Made by a program: the position numbers and the translations under genes. Shown piece after piece: positions 1-7,030 of a stretch of DNA of 7,900 bases. Origin of the DNA: Candidatus Pollutiaquabacter sp. (lineage in GTDB: Bacteria > Bacteroidota > Bacteroidia > AKYH767-A > 2013-40CM-41-45); the NCBI GenBank assembly GCA_903854075.1, contig CAINVI010000016.1, positions 1-7,900 of the forward strand, given 5' to 3'. The notes under the pieces were generated by a model that ran no database searches, had not been told where the DNA came from, and saw only the letters and a list, made by a program, of their open reading frames with translations. Positions within the stretch are counted from its first letter, which is position 1. The number at the start of each line of letters is the position of its first letter.

Positions 1-1325
1 AAATAAAAATTACTGCTAAAGCTGTATGCGCGTTTTCCCCAAACTAAATAAGTTATGCCTGCATACGCCTCACTGATCGGACGTGAAGAGATGTTTCCGC
101 CGAAATGAGTGATGAGATCGCGTTCCCGAGTAACCTTGAGCTTTAAATGATAAAATCCTTCCGCAGGCAGATAGGTTAACTGTGGGTCAACATTGCGGAC
201 ATTCTTGTCTGCGATTAACCGGAAATATGGGGAACGTATTTGATCAATCGTTGTGATGCCGGTATCTGGCTTGACGATTGAACGGATGTATGCGGATTGT
301 TTTTCGGTAACACCTTGTACTTCGAGCTGGTTAATTCGGACAGGAGTGATGGTAGAGCGGAATTTTTTTCGTTGAATGCTGATGGCCTCCGGTGATGAGC
401 GAATAGCAATCAAATGTTTGATGCTGTCCATCATGCTATCGGTTTTACGATGTCCCTCCTCAATTATAGCGGCTGTATTAGAGAAGTCAAATAAGTCGAA
501 ATTCTCGGTTTCAAGATCAATCAATATTCCTTTTTCAGAAAACATGGACAGATTTGTCGGGACTGTCATCATCGCTTGTAATAAGGATAATAAGTCAGTT
601 TCATTTGCCGCACGATCATCTCCTGAGGCATTCACACCAATAATATAATCCGGTTTGAATTCACGTATCATTACATCAGCAGGGAAGTTATTATAGAGTC
701 CGCCGTCATAAAATATTTTTCCGTCAATAGTTATTGGTCGAAAGTAGAACGGGTAGGCTGATGATGCGCGAACGGCTCTTGCTAAATCGCCGTTTCGGAA
801 AACGTGGCTCGTTTTTTGGGTGATATCAGATGCTACGCAGCGAAAAGGCACGAATAACGAATCGAAATTATAGTTAGCGCGGGCAATGATAGAAGACGTT
901 CCTCTCATCAGCGCATAGTCATAAGGAACAGAGCTGACGATGTTGGTCGGTAACGAGGTACCGAAAAGTGAATCCAGGGAGAAGCGTAAGGTGATCCACG
1001 ATGCGTTTTCTTCCGGTTTGGTGAAATAATAATTGAAGTCGGGGTCGAGTTTGCCGGTTGCCCATGATTCGAATTCTTGTGTCCTTACAATCGAGTCCAT
1101 TTCTGCCGGTGAATACCCCATAGCATATAGGCAACCGATGACAGCTCCGGCAGAGGTTCCGGCAATAAAATTGATAGGAATATTATTTTCTTCCAGGGCA
1201 CGAATTGCTCCGATGTGCGCCAGGCCGCGTGCCCCGCCACCACTTAAGACCAATCCTACGGATTGTGATTTCCCGACATTGATTTGCCCGGCAAGAAAGC
1301 ATATAAAAAGCAGAAGGTGCTTCAT
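1..1325 (-). CDS. Patatin-like phospholipase with POTRA and start of outer-membrane barrel (3' end beyond window)
   Basis: Patatin-family serine lipase, probably acting on phospholipids at the outer membrane or cell surface. The 441 visible residues stay open to the window edge, so the C-terminus is missing. A Sec-type signal peptide (K2, hydrophobic core about 4-13) leads into the patatin domain. This has the oxyanion-hole motif GGGARG (29-34), the nucleophile motif GTSAG (56-60, Ser58) and the DGG motif (Asp207), so the Ser-Asp dyad is complete. Residues about 328-405 look like one POTRA domain. After that, alternating strand-like sequence (from about HFGGNISSRP) suggests the start of a BamA/surface-antigen-type barrel. 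This order is that of PlpD-like type Vd autotransporters; Bacteroidota homologues are usually 700-800 residues, so roughly half is seen. The ATG lies 30 bp after the stop of the BtuF-like gene and is probably the last visible member of that run. The family call is firm; the barrel and secretion route are inferred. Confidence 0.9.
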   Translation of the reverse strand, partial: MKHLLLFICFLAGQINVGKSQSVGLVLSGGGARGLAHIGAIRALEENNIPINFIAGTSAGAVIGCLYAMGYSPAEMDSIVRTQEFESWATGKLDPDFNYYFTKPEENASWITLRFSLDSLFGTSLPTNIVSSVPYDYALMRGTSSIIARANYNFDSLFVPFRCVASDITQKTSHVFRNGDLARAVRASSAYPFYFRPITIDGKIFYDGGLYNNFPADVMIREFKPDYIIGVNASGDDRAANETDLLSLLQAMMTVPTNLSMFSEKGILIDLETENFDLFDFSNTAAIIEEGHRKTDSMMDSIKHLIAIRSSPEAISIQRKKFRSTITPVRINQLEVQGVTEKQSAYIRSIVKPDTGITTIDQIRSPYFRLIADKNVRNVDPQLTYLPAEGFYHLKLKVTRERDLITHFGGNISSRPISEAYAGITYLVWGKRAYSFSSNFY

Positions 1326-1355
1326 GGATCCAATCGAAAAGGTACGTTATATCTG

Positions 1356-2177
1356 TCAGTTGAAATCGCCTGAATTTCTGATTTCATTCACAAGCCGGCG
1401 GAAATAAGTAGGTGCGCCTTTCAGCCGGGAGCCGTACCAGGAAAAATACTCGCCATCGGCCAGCATTACCTTTGTTTCCGAAAGCACCTGACGTAGGTTG
1501 CTGGCCTGTTCCTGATTAAACGGAAATGGTTCTGTGGATAGGAGTACTATTTCAGGCCGTAGCCGGATAAGCTCTTCCAGTGATGTTTCCGGGTAGCGAT
1601 CATGGTGCCCGTAGCAATTCATAAGCCCGCATCGGCGAAGGAGATCATGGATAAAGGTGTGATTGCCGGCAGCCATCCAGGGCGATTTCCAGATCATGTA
1701 AGCGGTTCGCAGAGGAGGAACGCTACTGGCCTCATACTCCAGTTGCTTGAAGTCTTCTTCAATTCCCGTGGCCAATTGTTCTGCTGCCAATTCAGTATGG
1801 GTCATCTTACCGATGCTACGGATCATGTCTAGTGCATCTGCCAGCGTATAGATGTCGCTCATCCATACTGGAAACTCGTTCATCAGTGTTTTTACCTCAT
1901 CAGCTTCGTTTTCCTCCTTGTTGCCGATAATGAGGTCGGGCTCAAGCGAACGGATTTTATCCAGGTGGAGTTTTTTGGTGCCTCCAACAATTGTTTTGGT
2001 CTGGCACCAAGCTGCAGGGTGTATGCAGAATTTAGTAAGGCCAACTACCGATTCGCTAAGACCGAGATCGTAGAGTAATTCGGTTTGTGATGGAACCAGG
2101 GATACGATTCGTTTAGGCCGGTCCGTCAGTGTGATGGTTCGGTGGAGTTGGTCAATATGAACAGTCCGGGGTGCCAT
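1356..2177 (-). CDS. BtuF-like helical-backbone metal/corrinoid-binding protein without signal peptide
   Basis: A 273-residue protein of the periplasmic-binding-protein family of BtuF/FhuD type (class III fold, two lobes joined by a long helix), which normally delivers cobalamin, iron-siderophores or haem to an ABC importer. Visible family marks are the first-strand motif SLVPSQTELL (26-35) followed by DLGL, the GGTK segment (65-68) and PDLIIGNKEEN (80-90). The second lobe has the W..PWMAAG..TF.HDLL pattern. The N-terminus is odd: it starts directly with a hydrophilic MAPRTVHIDQL and has neither signal peptide nor lipobox. An in-frame TAA lies three codons upstream, so no export signal has been missed, and the protein should be cytoplasmic. 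No permease or ATPase of a B12/iron importer is nearby. It is 6 bp behind the cystathionine beta-synthase-like gene and so very probably co-transcribed and coupled to it. The ligand is unknown; a corrinoid would fit sulfur amino-acid metabolism, but that is inference. Confidence 0.85.
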   Translation of the reverse strand: MAPRTVHIDQLHRTITLTDRPKRIVSLVPSQTELLYDLGLSESVVGLTKFCIHPAAWCQTKTIVGGTKKLHLDKIRSLEPDLIIGNKEENEADEVKTLMNEFPVWMSDIYTLADALDMIRSIGKMTHTELAAEQLATGIEEDFKQLEYEASSVPPLRTAYMIWKSPWMAAGNHTFIHDLLRRCGLMNCYGHHDRYPETSLEELIRLRPEIVLLSTEPFPFNQEQASNLRQVLSETKVMLADGEYFSWYGSRLKGAPTYFRRLVNEIRNSGDFN

Positions 2178-2183
2178 GGACGT

Positions 2184-3182
2184 TTATTCCATGTATCCCA
2201 TCTTGCGCATCCACTCGTCGTTGAAAATTTTAGCCAGATAGCGAGAGCCATGGTCGTGGAAAATGACAACTACTACGTCGGATGGTTGGAGTTGATCTTT
2301 TAGTTGGAGTACGCCGGCAACGGCAGACCCCGCAGAATTTCCGACCCAAATACCTTCTTTTTCTACAATCTCCCGGGTCATTACGGCGCCATCTTTATCA
2401 CTCACTTTCTCAAAGTGATCGATAAGTTCGAAACGGTAGTTTTTAGGTATAAAATCTTCGCCAATACCTTCGGTTACGTACGGGTAGATTTCATTCTTGT
2501 CCACCTCGCCGGTCTCGTGCATTTTCTTCAACACGGAACCGTAGGTATCAATACCCCAGATTTTAACATTCGGATTCTTTTCTTTTAAATAACGCGCCGT
2601 ACCGCAAATTGTACCGCCGGTTCCGGACCCCACCACCAGGTGTGTGATCTTACCGTCGGTCTGGTCCCAGATTTCCGGACCGGTTTGTTCGTAGTGAGCC
2701 TGCGAATTGGACAGGTTGTCGTATTGGTTCGGATAGAAAGAGTTTTCAATCTCACGGTTGAGTCGAGCCGCCACTGAATAATAGGAGCGAGGATCCTCTG
2801 GTTCAACGTTGGTTGGACAAACAATCACTTCTGCGCCGTAGGCCTTCAGTGCGTCCACCTTCTCTTTCGATTGCTTATCGGTTGTGGTAAATATGCATTT
2901 GTATCCTTTGACAATGGCGGCTATCGCCAAGCCCATTCCGGTATTGCCGGATGTTCCTTCAATAATGGTTCCGCCAGGCTTTAGGATGCCAGCTTTTTCA
3001 GCATCTTCAATCATCTTCAGGGCCATCCGGTCCTTAATGGAATTGCCAGGATTGAACGTTTCAACTTTTGCGTAAACTGTCGCCGGTACACCTTCCACCA
3101 CTTTGTTTAGGCGGACCATCGGTGTGTTTCCGATGGCTTCCAGGATGTTGTCGCAAGTCTTTTTGTTTGGATTCTTTGCCAT
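2184..3182 (-). CDS. PLP-dependent cystathionine beta-synthase / cysteine synthase family enzyme
   Basis: Fold type II PLP enzyme of 332 residues, cytoplasmic. It should carry out beta-replacement on serine, O-acetylserine or a similar substrate, giving cystathionine (with homocysteine) or cysteine (with sulfide). Visible elements are IGNTPMVRL (17-25), the PLP Schiff-base lysine in NPGNSIKDR (Lys50), the substrate-binding loop GTSGNTG (76-82), the phosphate loop GSGTGGT (185-191), EGIGEDFIP (238-246) and GNSAGS (281-286). EGIGEDFIP, the long spacing and the tail SRYLAKIFNDEWMRKMGY resemble the catalytic core of eukaryotic cystathionine beta-synthase more than CysK or CysM. The C-terminal Bateman (CBS-pair) regulatory module and the N-terminal haem segment are absent. 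A gene symbol is withheld because sequence alone does not separate CBS from CysM activity. The ATG follows an A/T-rich leader with a candidate promoter. The stop lies 6 bp before the BtuF-like start and in the same frame. Confidence 0.92.
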   Translation of the reverse strand: MAKNPNKKTCDNILEAIGNTPMVRLNKVVEGVPATVYAKVETFNPGNSIKDRMALKMIEDAEKAGILKPGGTIIEGTSGNTGMGLAIAAIVKGYKCIFTTTDKQSKEKVDALKAYGAEVIVCPTNVEPEDPRSYYSVAARLNREIENSFYPNQYDNLSNSQAHYEQTGPEIWDQTDGKITHLVVGSGTGGTICGTARYLKEKNPNVKIWGIDTYGSVLKKMHETGEVDKNEIYPYVTEGIGEDFIPKNYRFELIDHFEKVSDKDGAVMTREIVEKEGIWVGNSAGSAVAGVLQLKDQLQPSDVVVVIFHDHGSRYLAKIFNDEWMRKMGYME

Positions 3183-3194
3183 AGTATAAATGTT

Positions 3195-3238
3195 TGAAAA
3201 TCAGATATTTATATAAACTTAAATAAACTGATTTTTCA
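3195..3238 (-). repeat. Inverted repeat in the leader of the CBS-like gene
   Basis: The arms TGAAAATCAG (3195-3204) and CTGATTTTTCA (3228-3238) are complementary except for one extra T, separated by 23 A/T-rich bases that include the palindrome TTTATATAAA (3208-3217). The repeat lies between the candidate promoter and the start codon. In RNA it could form a weak 10-bp hairpin ending about 12 nt before the ATG; in DNA it could be an operator. It lacks the GC-rich stem and U-run of a terminator. In such A/T-rich sequence it may be chance. Confidence 0.35.
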
Positions 3239-3251
3239 GTATATGCTTACT

Positions 3252-3259
3252 CAAAGATA
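3252..3259 (-). promoter_or_regulatory. Candidate Bacteroidota -7 promoter box for the CBS-like gene
   Basis: On the minus strand this reads TATCTTTG, an exact match to the Bacteroidota sigma-ABfr -7 consensus TAnnTTTG. Transcription would start near 3245 and give a leader of about 60 nt before the CBS-like ATG. A clear -33 TTTG at the usual spacing is not visible; the nearest T-rich stretch, TGTTTTC, is closer than expected. The box sits just after the stop of the permease gene, so the CBS-like gene could have its own promoter as well as read-through from upstream. Confidence 0.45.
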
Positions 3260-3277
3260 CGAAGATTTATGAAAACA

Positions 3278-4501
3278 TCAGGAGTACCTAAGTGCCTGTA
3301 CGGGACGTATTCCACCAATCATCAACGCCGGAATAATCATCATTGAAATGCAGGCCGCCAGAGTTCCCAGATTCAGTAAAACGAGGTGAGAAACGGAGAG
3401 GGAAACCGGTACATAAGAAATGTAATACGAAGACTGGTCCAGTGGAATAAAATGGAAATACTGTTGCAGCATAGCTATTCCAATTCCCACCAGGTTGCCA
3501 ATCACCAATCCGCGTCCGATGATGTAAAAGGCTACCCACAGAAAGACATTTCGAAGCCGCGCATTTGTTGCTCCCATGGATTTAAACGTACCAATCATAG
3601 TCACGCGTTCCAGCAGGATTACCAATAAAGTAGCAATCATATTGATGCCCGAAACGATAATCATCAGGACGATAATGATGATAGCATTGATATCCTGTAA
3701 ATCCAACCAGTCGAATATTTGCGGATAGATCTCCTGAATAGTTCGAGCATTTAGGTCCGTGTCGATCATTTCATAGATCTTGGCATTGGCCGGTTCCAGT
3801 GTGGAGAAGTCCTTCAGATAAATTTCGAGTCCTCCGGATTCTTCCGCCTTCCAGTCGTTCAATCGTCGCAGTTGCGCGAGATCACAAAACAAATACAGCT
3901 GGTCGAATTCGGCAAAACCGGTTTCGTAGATTCCGCAGACCCTTAACTTACGGGCACGTGGCGGCTGTTGAATGAAATACATTACAATAGAATCACCCAC
4001 CGATAATTCCATTTTACGGGCCAAATCACGCGAAACTATAATGTCATGCGAAGCGCCGGAATCACGCGGGGTAAATGTTGTGCCGGCCGTCAGATGATTT
4101 TGAAAGAAAGACCAGTCGTAGTCGCTGCTAATGCCCTTGGCAACCACGCCTTGAAGTGTTGTGCCTTTCTTCAATATGCCCGCTTTGGTGGCGTAGCGCT
4201 GTATATGACGGACTTCCGGAAGTGCGCGGATAGATTGATATTGGGACGGGGTTATCCTGATTGGCGTGGTTTCATAGCTGAAATTTAAATCGAACCGGCT
4301 TACCTGAATATGCGCATTGAAACCGATTAATTTTTCACGGATTTCCTGCTTAAAACCGTTGACAATGGCAATTGCAAGTACCATAACGGCTACGCCCAAC
4401 ATGACGCCTAACGTTGCAATCCGTATGACAGGACGTGAAAGTTGCTTCTTTCCTTCGTTGGAAAAAACAATACGACGTGCGATAAATCGTTCAATACTCA
4501 C
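3278..4501 (-). CDS. LolC/LolE-type ABC transporter permease (FtsX/MacB family)
   Basis: Inner-membrane permease of 407 residues of the LolC/LolE type, which with a LolD-like ATPase extracts mature lipoproteins from the inner membrane for transfer to the outer membrane. The layout is typical: a short cytoplasmic N-terminus (IERFIARRI), TM1 at about 25-48, and a large periplasmic MacB-type domain of roughly 220 residues. Three further membrane segments follow, at about 272-300, 318-345 and 371-392. Between TM2 and TM3 lies the coupling segment (LLERVTMIGTFKSMGATN) that contacts the ATPase. The conserved end PVQALRYS is present, so the protein looks complete. The start is GTG; it aligns with the usual family N-terminus and no upstream ATG fits. 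No LolD ATPase gene is in the window, which is common in Bacteroidota. It is first in a minus-strand run of four genes and divergent from NamZ. The family is sure; Lol rather than another MacB-like function is likely but not proven. Confidence 0.9.
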   Translation of the reverse strand: MSIERFIARRIVFSNEGKKQLSRPVIRIATLGVMLGVAVMVLAIAIVNGFKQEIREKLIGFNAHIQVSRFDLNFSYETTPIRITPSQYQSIRALPEVRHIQRYATKAGILKKGTTLQGVVAKGISSDYDWSFFQNHLTAGTTFTPRDSGASHDIIVSRDLARKMELSVGDSIVMYFIQQPPRARKLRVCGIYETGFAEFDQLYLFCDLAQLRRLNDWKAEESGGLEIYLKDFSTLEPANAKIYEMIDTDLNARTIQEIYPQIFDWLDLQDINAIIIIVLMIIVSGINMIATLLVILLERVTMIGTFKSMGATNARLRNVFLWVAFYIIGRGLVIGNLVGIGIAMLQQYFHFIPLDQSSYYISYVPVSLSVSHLVLLNLGTLAACISMMIIPALMIGGIRPVQALRYS

Positions 4502-4558
4502 GAAAGAAACTTTGTAGCTTTACGTATTCGTGCTAAAGATACATTATCTCTTGATTGG
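4502..4558. promoter_or_regulatory. Divergent promoter region between permease and NamZ genes
   Basis: These 57 bp are the only space between the permease GTG and the NamZ ATG, so both promoters must lie here or overlap the coding ends. Candidate -7 boxes one base off the TAnnTTTG consensus are TATCTTTA on the minus strand (4541-4534, for the permease) and TAGCTTTA on the plus strand (4515-4522, for NamZ). Neither has a good -33 TTG at the usual distance. No Shine-Dalgarno sequence is seen before either start, as expected in Bacteroidota. Confidence 0.35.
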
Positions 4559-5773
4559 ATGAGCCGCTTTATCGCTTGCATTTTAGTCTCACTGGCAGTA
4601 TGCATCGCCTTGCTTTCTTGTGCACAGCCGGTGCAATTTCCGGCGGTATCCCGGACTGCCACTGTTGTAACCGGTGCCGAGCAATCGGAACGTTACCTTC
4701 CGCTATTGAAAAAGCTAAAAGTGGCTGTAGTAGCCAATCCAACTTCCGTGGTTGGAGGTCAGCATCTAATCGATCATTTGGTTACAAACGGTATTGATGT
4801 TCAGGTCGTGTTTGCTCCGGAGCATGGTTTTAGGGGCGAGGCCGGAAACGGTGATAAGGTTGCGGATGGAAAAGATCCTCAAACCGGCATCCGCGTTGTT
4901 TCACTGTACGGAAAGCGTATGAAACCGCTTCCGGAAGACCTTAGGAATGTCCAGGCTGTGGTATTCGATGTGCAGGATGTCGGAGCACGTTTCTATACGT
5001 ATATCTCAACCCTGCAATATGTAATGGAAGCATGCGCAGATGCCGGAATAGACGTCGTTGTACTGGACCGGCCTAATCCTAATGGTCATTATGTCGACGG
5101 TCCTGTCATGCAGCCTGCATTCCGGTCATTTGTCGGCATGAATCCAATTCCAGTAGTTCACGGCTGTACGGTGGGAGAGTATGCGAACATGTTGATCGGC
5201 GAAGGATGGTTAAAGACCGAAAAGAGTTGCCGGCTAACGGTTGTTCCGATGCTCAACTACACTCACGATGTTCCGGTTGCTATTGGTTCCCGTCCTTCTC
5301 CGAACCTGACCAACATGAATGCGATTCGCTTGTATCCTTCTTTATGCCTGTTTGAGGGAACACATGTCAGTCTTGGTCGCGGTACTGACTTTCCGTTTGA
5401 AGTTTACGGGTATCCGCAATTTCCGGATCGGAAGTTCAGCTTTACACCAAAAGAGATACCCGGTGTTGCGGCTCATCCTCCTTATGAGGATACATTATGT
5501 TACGGCGAAGATTTAAGGTTGCCAAAGGATTCCAGCTATCTTGAAAATACATCATCCTTTACGTTGAAGTGGTTGTTGAATGCTTATCGCAACTATCCCG
5601 ATAAGGATCGGTTCTTCAATAGTTTTTTCAATAAACTTGCCGGAAACAGTGAGTTACAGGAACAGATAAAGCGCGGCTTATCCGAAGATGATATTCGTAA
5701 GTCATGGCAGTCGGAGTTAACCGCCTACAAGTTGAAGCGTAAAAAGTACCTGTTATATCCTGACGTTGAGTAA
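4559..5773 (+). CDS. namZ: NamZ-like exo-beta-N-acetylmuramidase lipoprotein (DUF1343, GH171)
   Basis: A 404-residue protein of the DUF1343 family, whose characterised members (NamZ of Bacillus subtilis and Tannerella forsythia) release terminal N-acetylmuramic acid from peptidoglycan fragments. The start at 4559 is chosen because it gives a clean lipoprotein signal peptide: MSRF, a hydrophobic core at 5-19, and lipobox LLSC with Cys21. The open frame extends back to an ATG at 4442, but that would add 39 polar residues and overlap the permease gene. Family motifs are VVANPTS (57-63), the active-site APEHGFRG (86-93, Glu88 probably catalytic), SLYG (115-118), FDVQDVGARFYTY (136-148) and LDRPNPNG (169-176). 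Further on come HGCTVGEYA, the segment beginning SPNLTN, and EGTHVSLGRGTDFPFE. Length matches the family. The protein should be anchored in the periplasm or outer membrane. No muramic-acid uptake or recycling genes (MurQ-, MurK- or AmpG-like) are adjacent, so its partners are unknown. The family is firm; the activity is by homology. Confidence 0.9.
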   Translation: MSRFIACILVSLAVCIALLSCAQPVQFPAVSRTATVVTGAEQSERYLPLLKKLKVAVVANPTSVVGGQHLIDHLVTNGIDVQVVFAPEHGFRGEAGNGDKVADGKDPQTGIRVVSLYGKRMKPLPEDLRNVQAVVFDVQDVGARFYTYISTLQYVMEACADAGIDVVVLDRPNPNGHYVDGPVMQPAFRSFVGMNPIPVVHGCTVGEYANMLIGEGWLKTEKSCRLTVVPMLNYTHDVPVAIGSRPSPNLTNMNAIRLYPSLCLFEGTHVSLGRGTDFPFEVYGYPQFPDRKFSFTPKEIPGVAAHPPYEDTLCYGEDLRLPKDSSYLENTSSFTLKWLLNAYRNYPDKDRFFNSFFNKLAGNSELQEQIKRGLSEDDIRKSWQSELTAYKLKRKKYLLYPDVE

Positions 5774-5776
5774 CGA

Positions 5777-7006
5777 TCAGTGCGCAGCCTTCATTTCTTG
5801 ACTAACGATCTCCGTTTTTCCGGGATATACTTTCAAGGCCTCCTGCAAACAACGCATGGCCTGTTTTAAATCGTCAAGGTTCAATACGTAAGCAATACGA
5901 ACTTCGTCGGTGCCGAGCGTAGGGACAGAATAGAATCCTGTTGCTGGCGCCAGCATAACGGTCTTTCCTTCGAACGAGAATTTTTCCAGTAGCCATTGAC
6001 AGAATCGATCCGCATTGTCGATCGGTAAACGGGCGATGCAATAAAAGGCGCCACTAGGTTTTGGACAGAATACACCTTCCATGGCATTCAGTGCTTCAAC
6101 TACGTAATTGCGACGAGCAACGTATTCGGCTTTTACATTTTCAAAATAACTGTCCGGTGTATCGATCGCCGCTTCTGCGGCTACCTGGCCGAACGATGGC
6201 GGACTTAGCCGCGCCTGTGCGAATTTCATAGCCGCAGCTATCAGTTCTTTGTTTCTGCTTACCAGTGCACCTATCCTGGCGCCGCATGCGCTATAGCGCT
6301 TGGAAACAGAGTCTAGCATGACGACGTTCTGCTCGATACCTTTGAGGTGCATGACAGAAAAGTACTTCTTACCGTCGTAGCAGAACTCTCGGTACACTTC
6401 GTCGGAGAACAACCACAAGTCATATTTCTGAACAAGTGTGCGCAAGGACTCCAGTTCTGCTGCTGTGTACAGATAGCCGGTAGGATTATTCGGGTTGCAA
6501 ATAAGAATCGCTTTTGTTCGCGGGGTAATTAGTTTTTCAAATTCAGAAATAGGAGGTAAGGCGAATCCGGTATCAATCGTAGAACGAATTGGGACGACCT
6601 TGACACTAGCCTGCGTGGAGAAGCCGTTATAATTGGCATAAAACGGCTCCGGGATAATCACTTCGTCCCCTTCGTTCAAGGCGCTCATCATCGCGATTTC
6701 GATGGCCTCGGATCCTCCGGTTGTAATCATGATATCGGTATAGTCTAAAGCGATATCGTACTTCTGATAGTAGCCGGTAAGTTTCCTGCGGTAGGATTCG
6801 TTGCCGGCAGAGTGGCTGTATTCGACTACTTTGGCAGGATACGAGTGGATGGCATCCAGCATCACTTTTGGTGTTTCAATATCCGGTTGTCCGATATTGA
6901 GGTGATAAATCTGTATGCCATTTTTCTTAGCCTGTTCTGCGAACGGAACAAGCTTACGGATAGGCGATGCGGGCATATTCTGGCCTTTGTCGGAGATCTT
7001 TGGCAT
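5777..7006 (-). CDS. Class I PLP-dependent aminotransferase (AspC-like)
   Basis: Cytoplasmic fold type I aminotransferase of 409 residues, moving an amino group between an amino acid and a 2-oxo acid through PLP. Visible residues in order are LNIGQPD (36-42), YSHSAGNESYR (63-73), GGSEAI (97-102), NPNNPTG (171-177, Asn174), SDEVY (201-205, Asp202 and Tyr205) and the PLP lysine in SVSKRYSACGARIG (Lys236). Arg244 probably holds the cofactor phosphate, and Arg370 in EVRIAY probably binds the substrate carboxylate. All expected catalytic residues are present and length is normal. The sequence resembles the broad Bacteroidota group annotated as aspartate, aromatic or alanine-type aminotransferase, so the substrate cannot be named. 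The ATG is chosen because MPKIS..G..MPASPIRKL is the usual start of this group. The gene converges on NamZ with 3 bp between stops, and its start lies 32 bp downstream of the terminator behind DUF1573. Confidence 0.92.
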   Translation of the reverse strand: MPKISDKGQNMPASPIRKLVPFAEQAKKNGIQIYHLNIGQPDIETPKVMLDAIHSYPAKVVEYSHSAGNESYRRKLTGYYQKYDIALDYTDIMITTGGSEAIEIAMMSALNEGDEVIIPEPFYANYNGFSTQASVKVVPIRSTIDTGFALPPISEFEKLITPRTKAILICNPNNPTGYLYTAAELESLRTLVQKYDLWLFSDEVYREFCYDGKKYFSVMHLKGIEQNVVMLDSVSKRYSACGARIGALVSRNKELIAAAMKFAQARLSPPSFGQVAAEAAIDTPDSYFENVKAEYVARRNYVVEALNAMEGVFCPKPSGAFYCIARLPIDNADRFCQWLLEKFSFEGKTVMLAPATGFYSVPTLGTDEVRIAYVLNLDDLKQAMRCLQEALKVYPGKTEIVSQEMKAAH

Positions 7007-7030
7007 AATACAGGGGAAATTGTCGTTTTT

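Noticed and set aside
376..648. Plus-strand open frame of 90 codons inside the patatin gene
   Set aside because: Antisense to the patatin frame, low-complexity serine-rich translation, no motif or promoter.
1033..1407. Plus-strand open frame of 124 codons opposite the patatin 5' end
   Set aside because: It is fully antisense to well-supported patatin and BtuF-like coding sequence and shows no recognisable domain; it is a shadow of codon bias.
2585..2824. Second minus-strand frame within the CBS-like gene
   Set aside because: Frame-shifted reading of conserved enzyme sequence; the CBS-like frame carries all the motifs and this one has none.
4442..4558. N-terminal extension of NamZ starting at an upstream ATG
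   Set aside because: The extra 39 residues are polar, overlap the permease gene on the other strand, and would bury the lipoprotein signal peptide that begins at 4559.
5771..5810. Direct repeat TAACGATC at 5771-5778 and 5803-5810
   Set aside because: Only 8 bp, two copies, partly within the aminotransferase coding region; consistent with chance.
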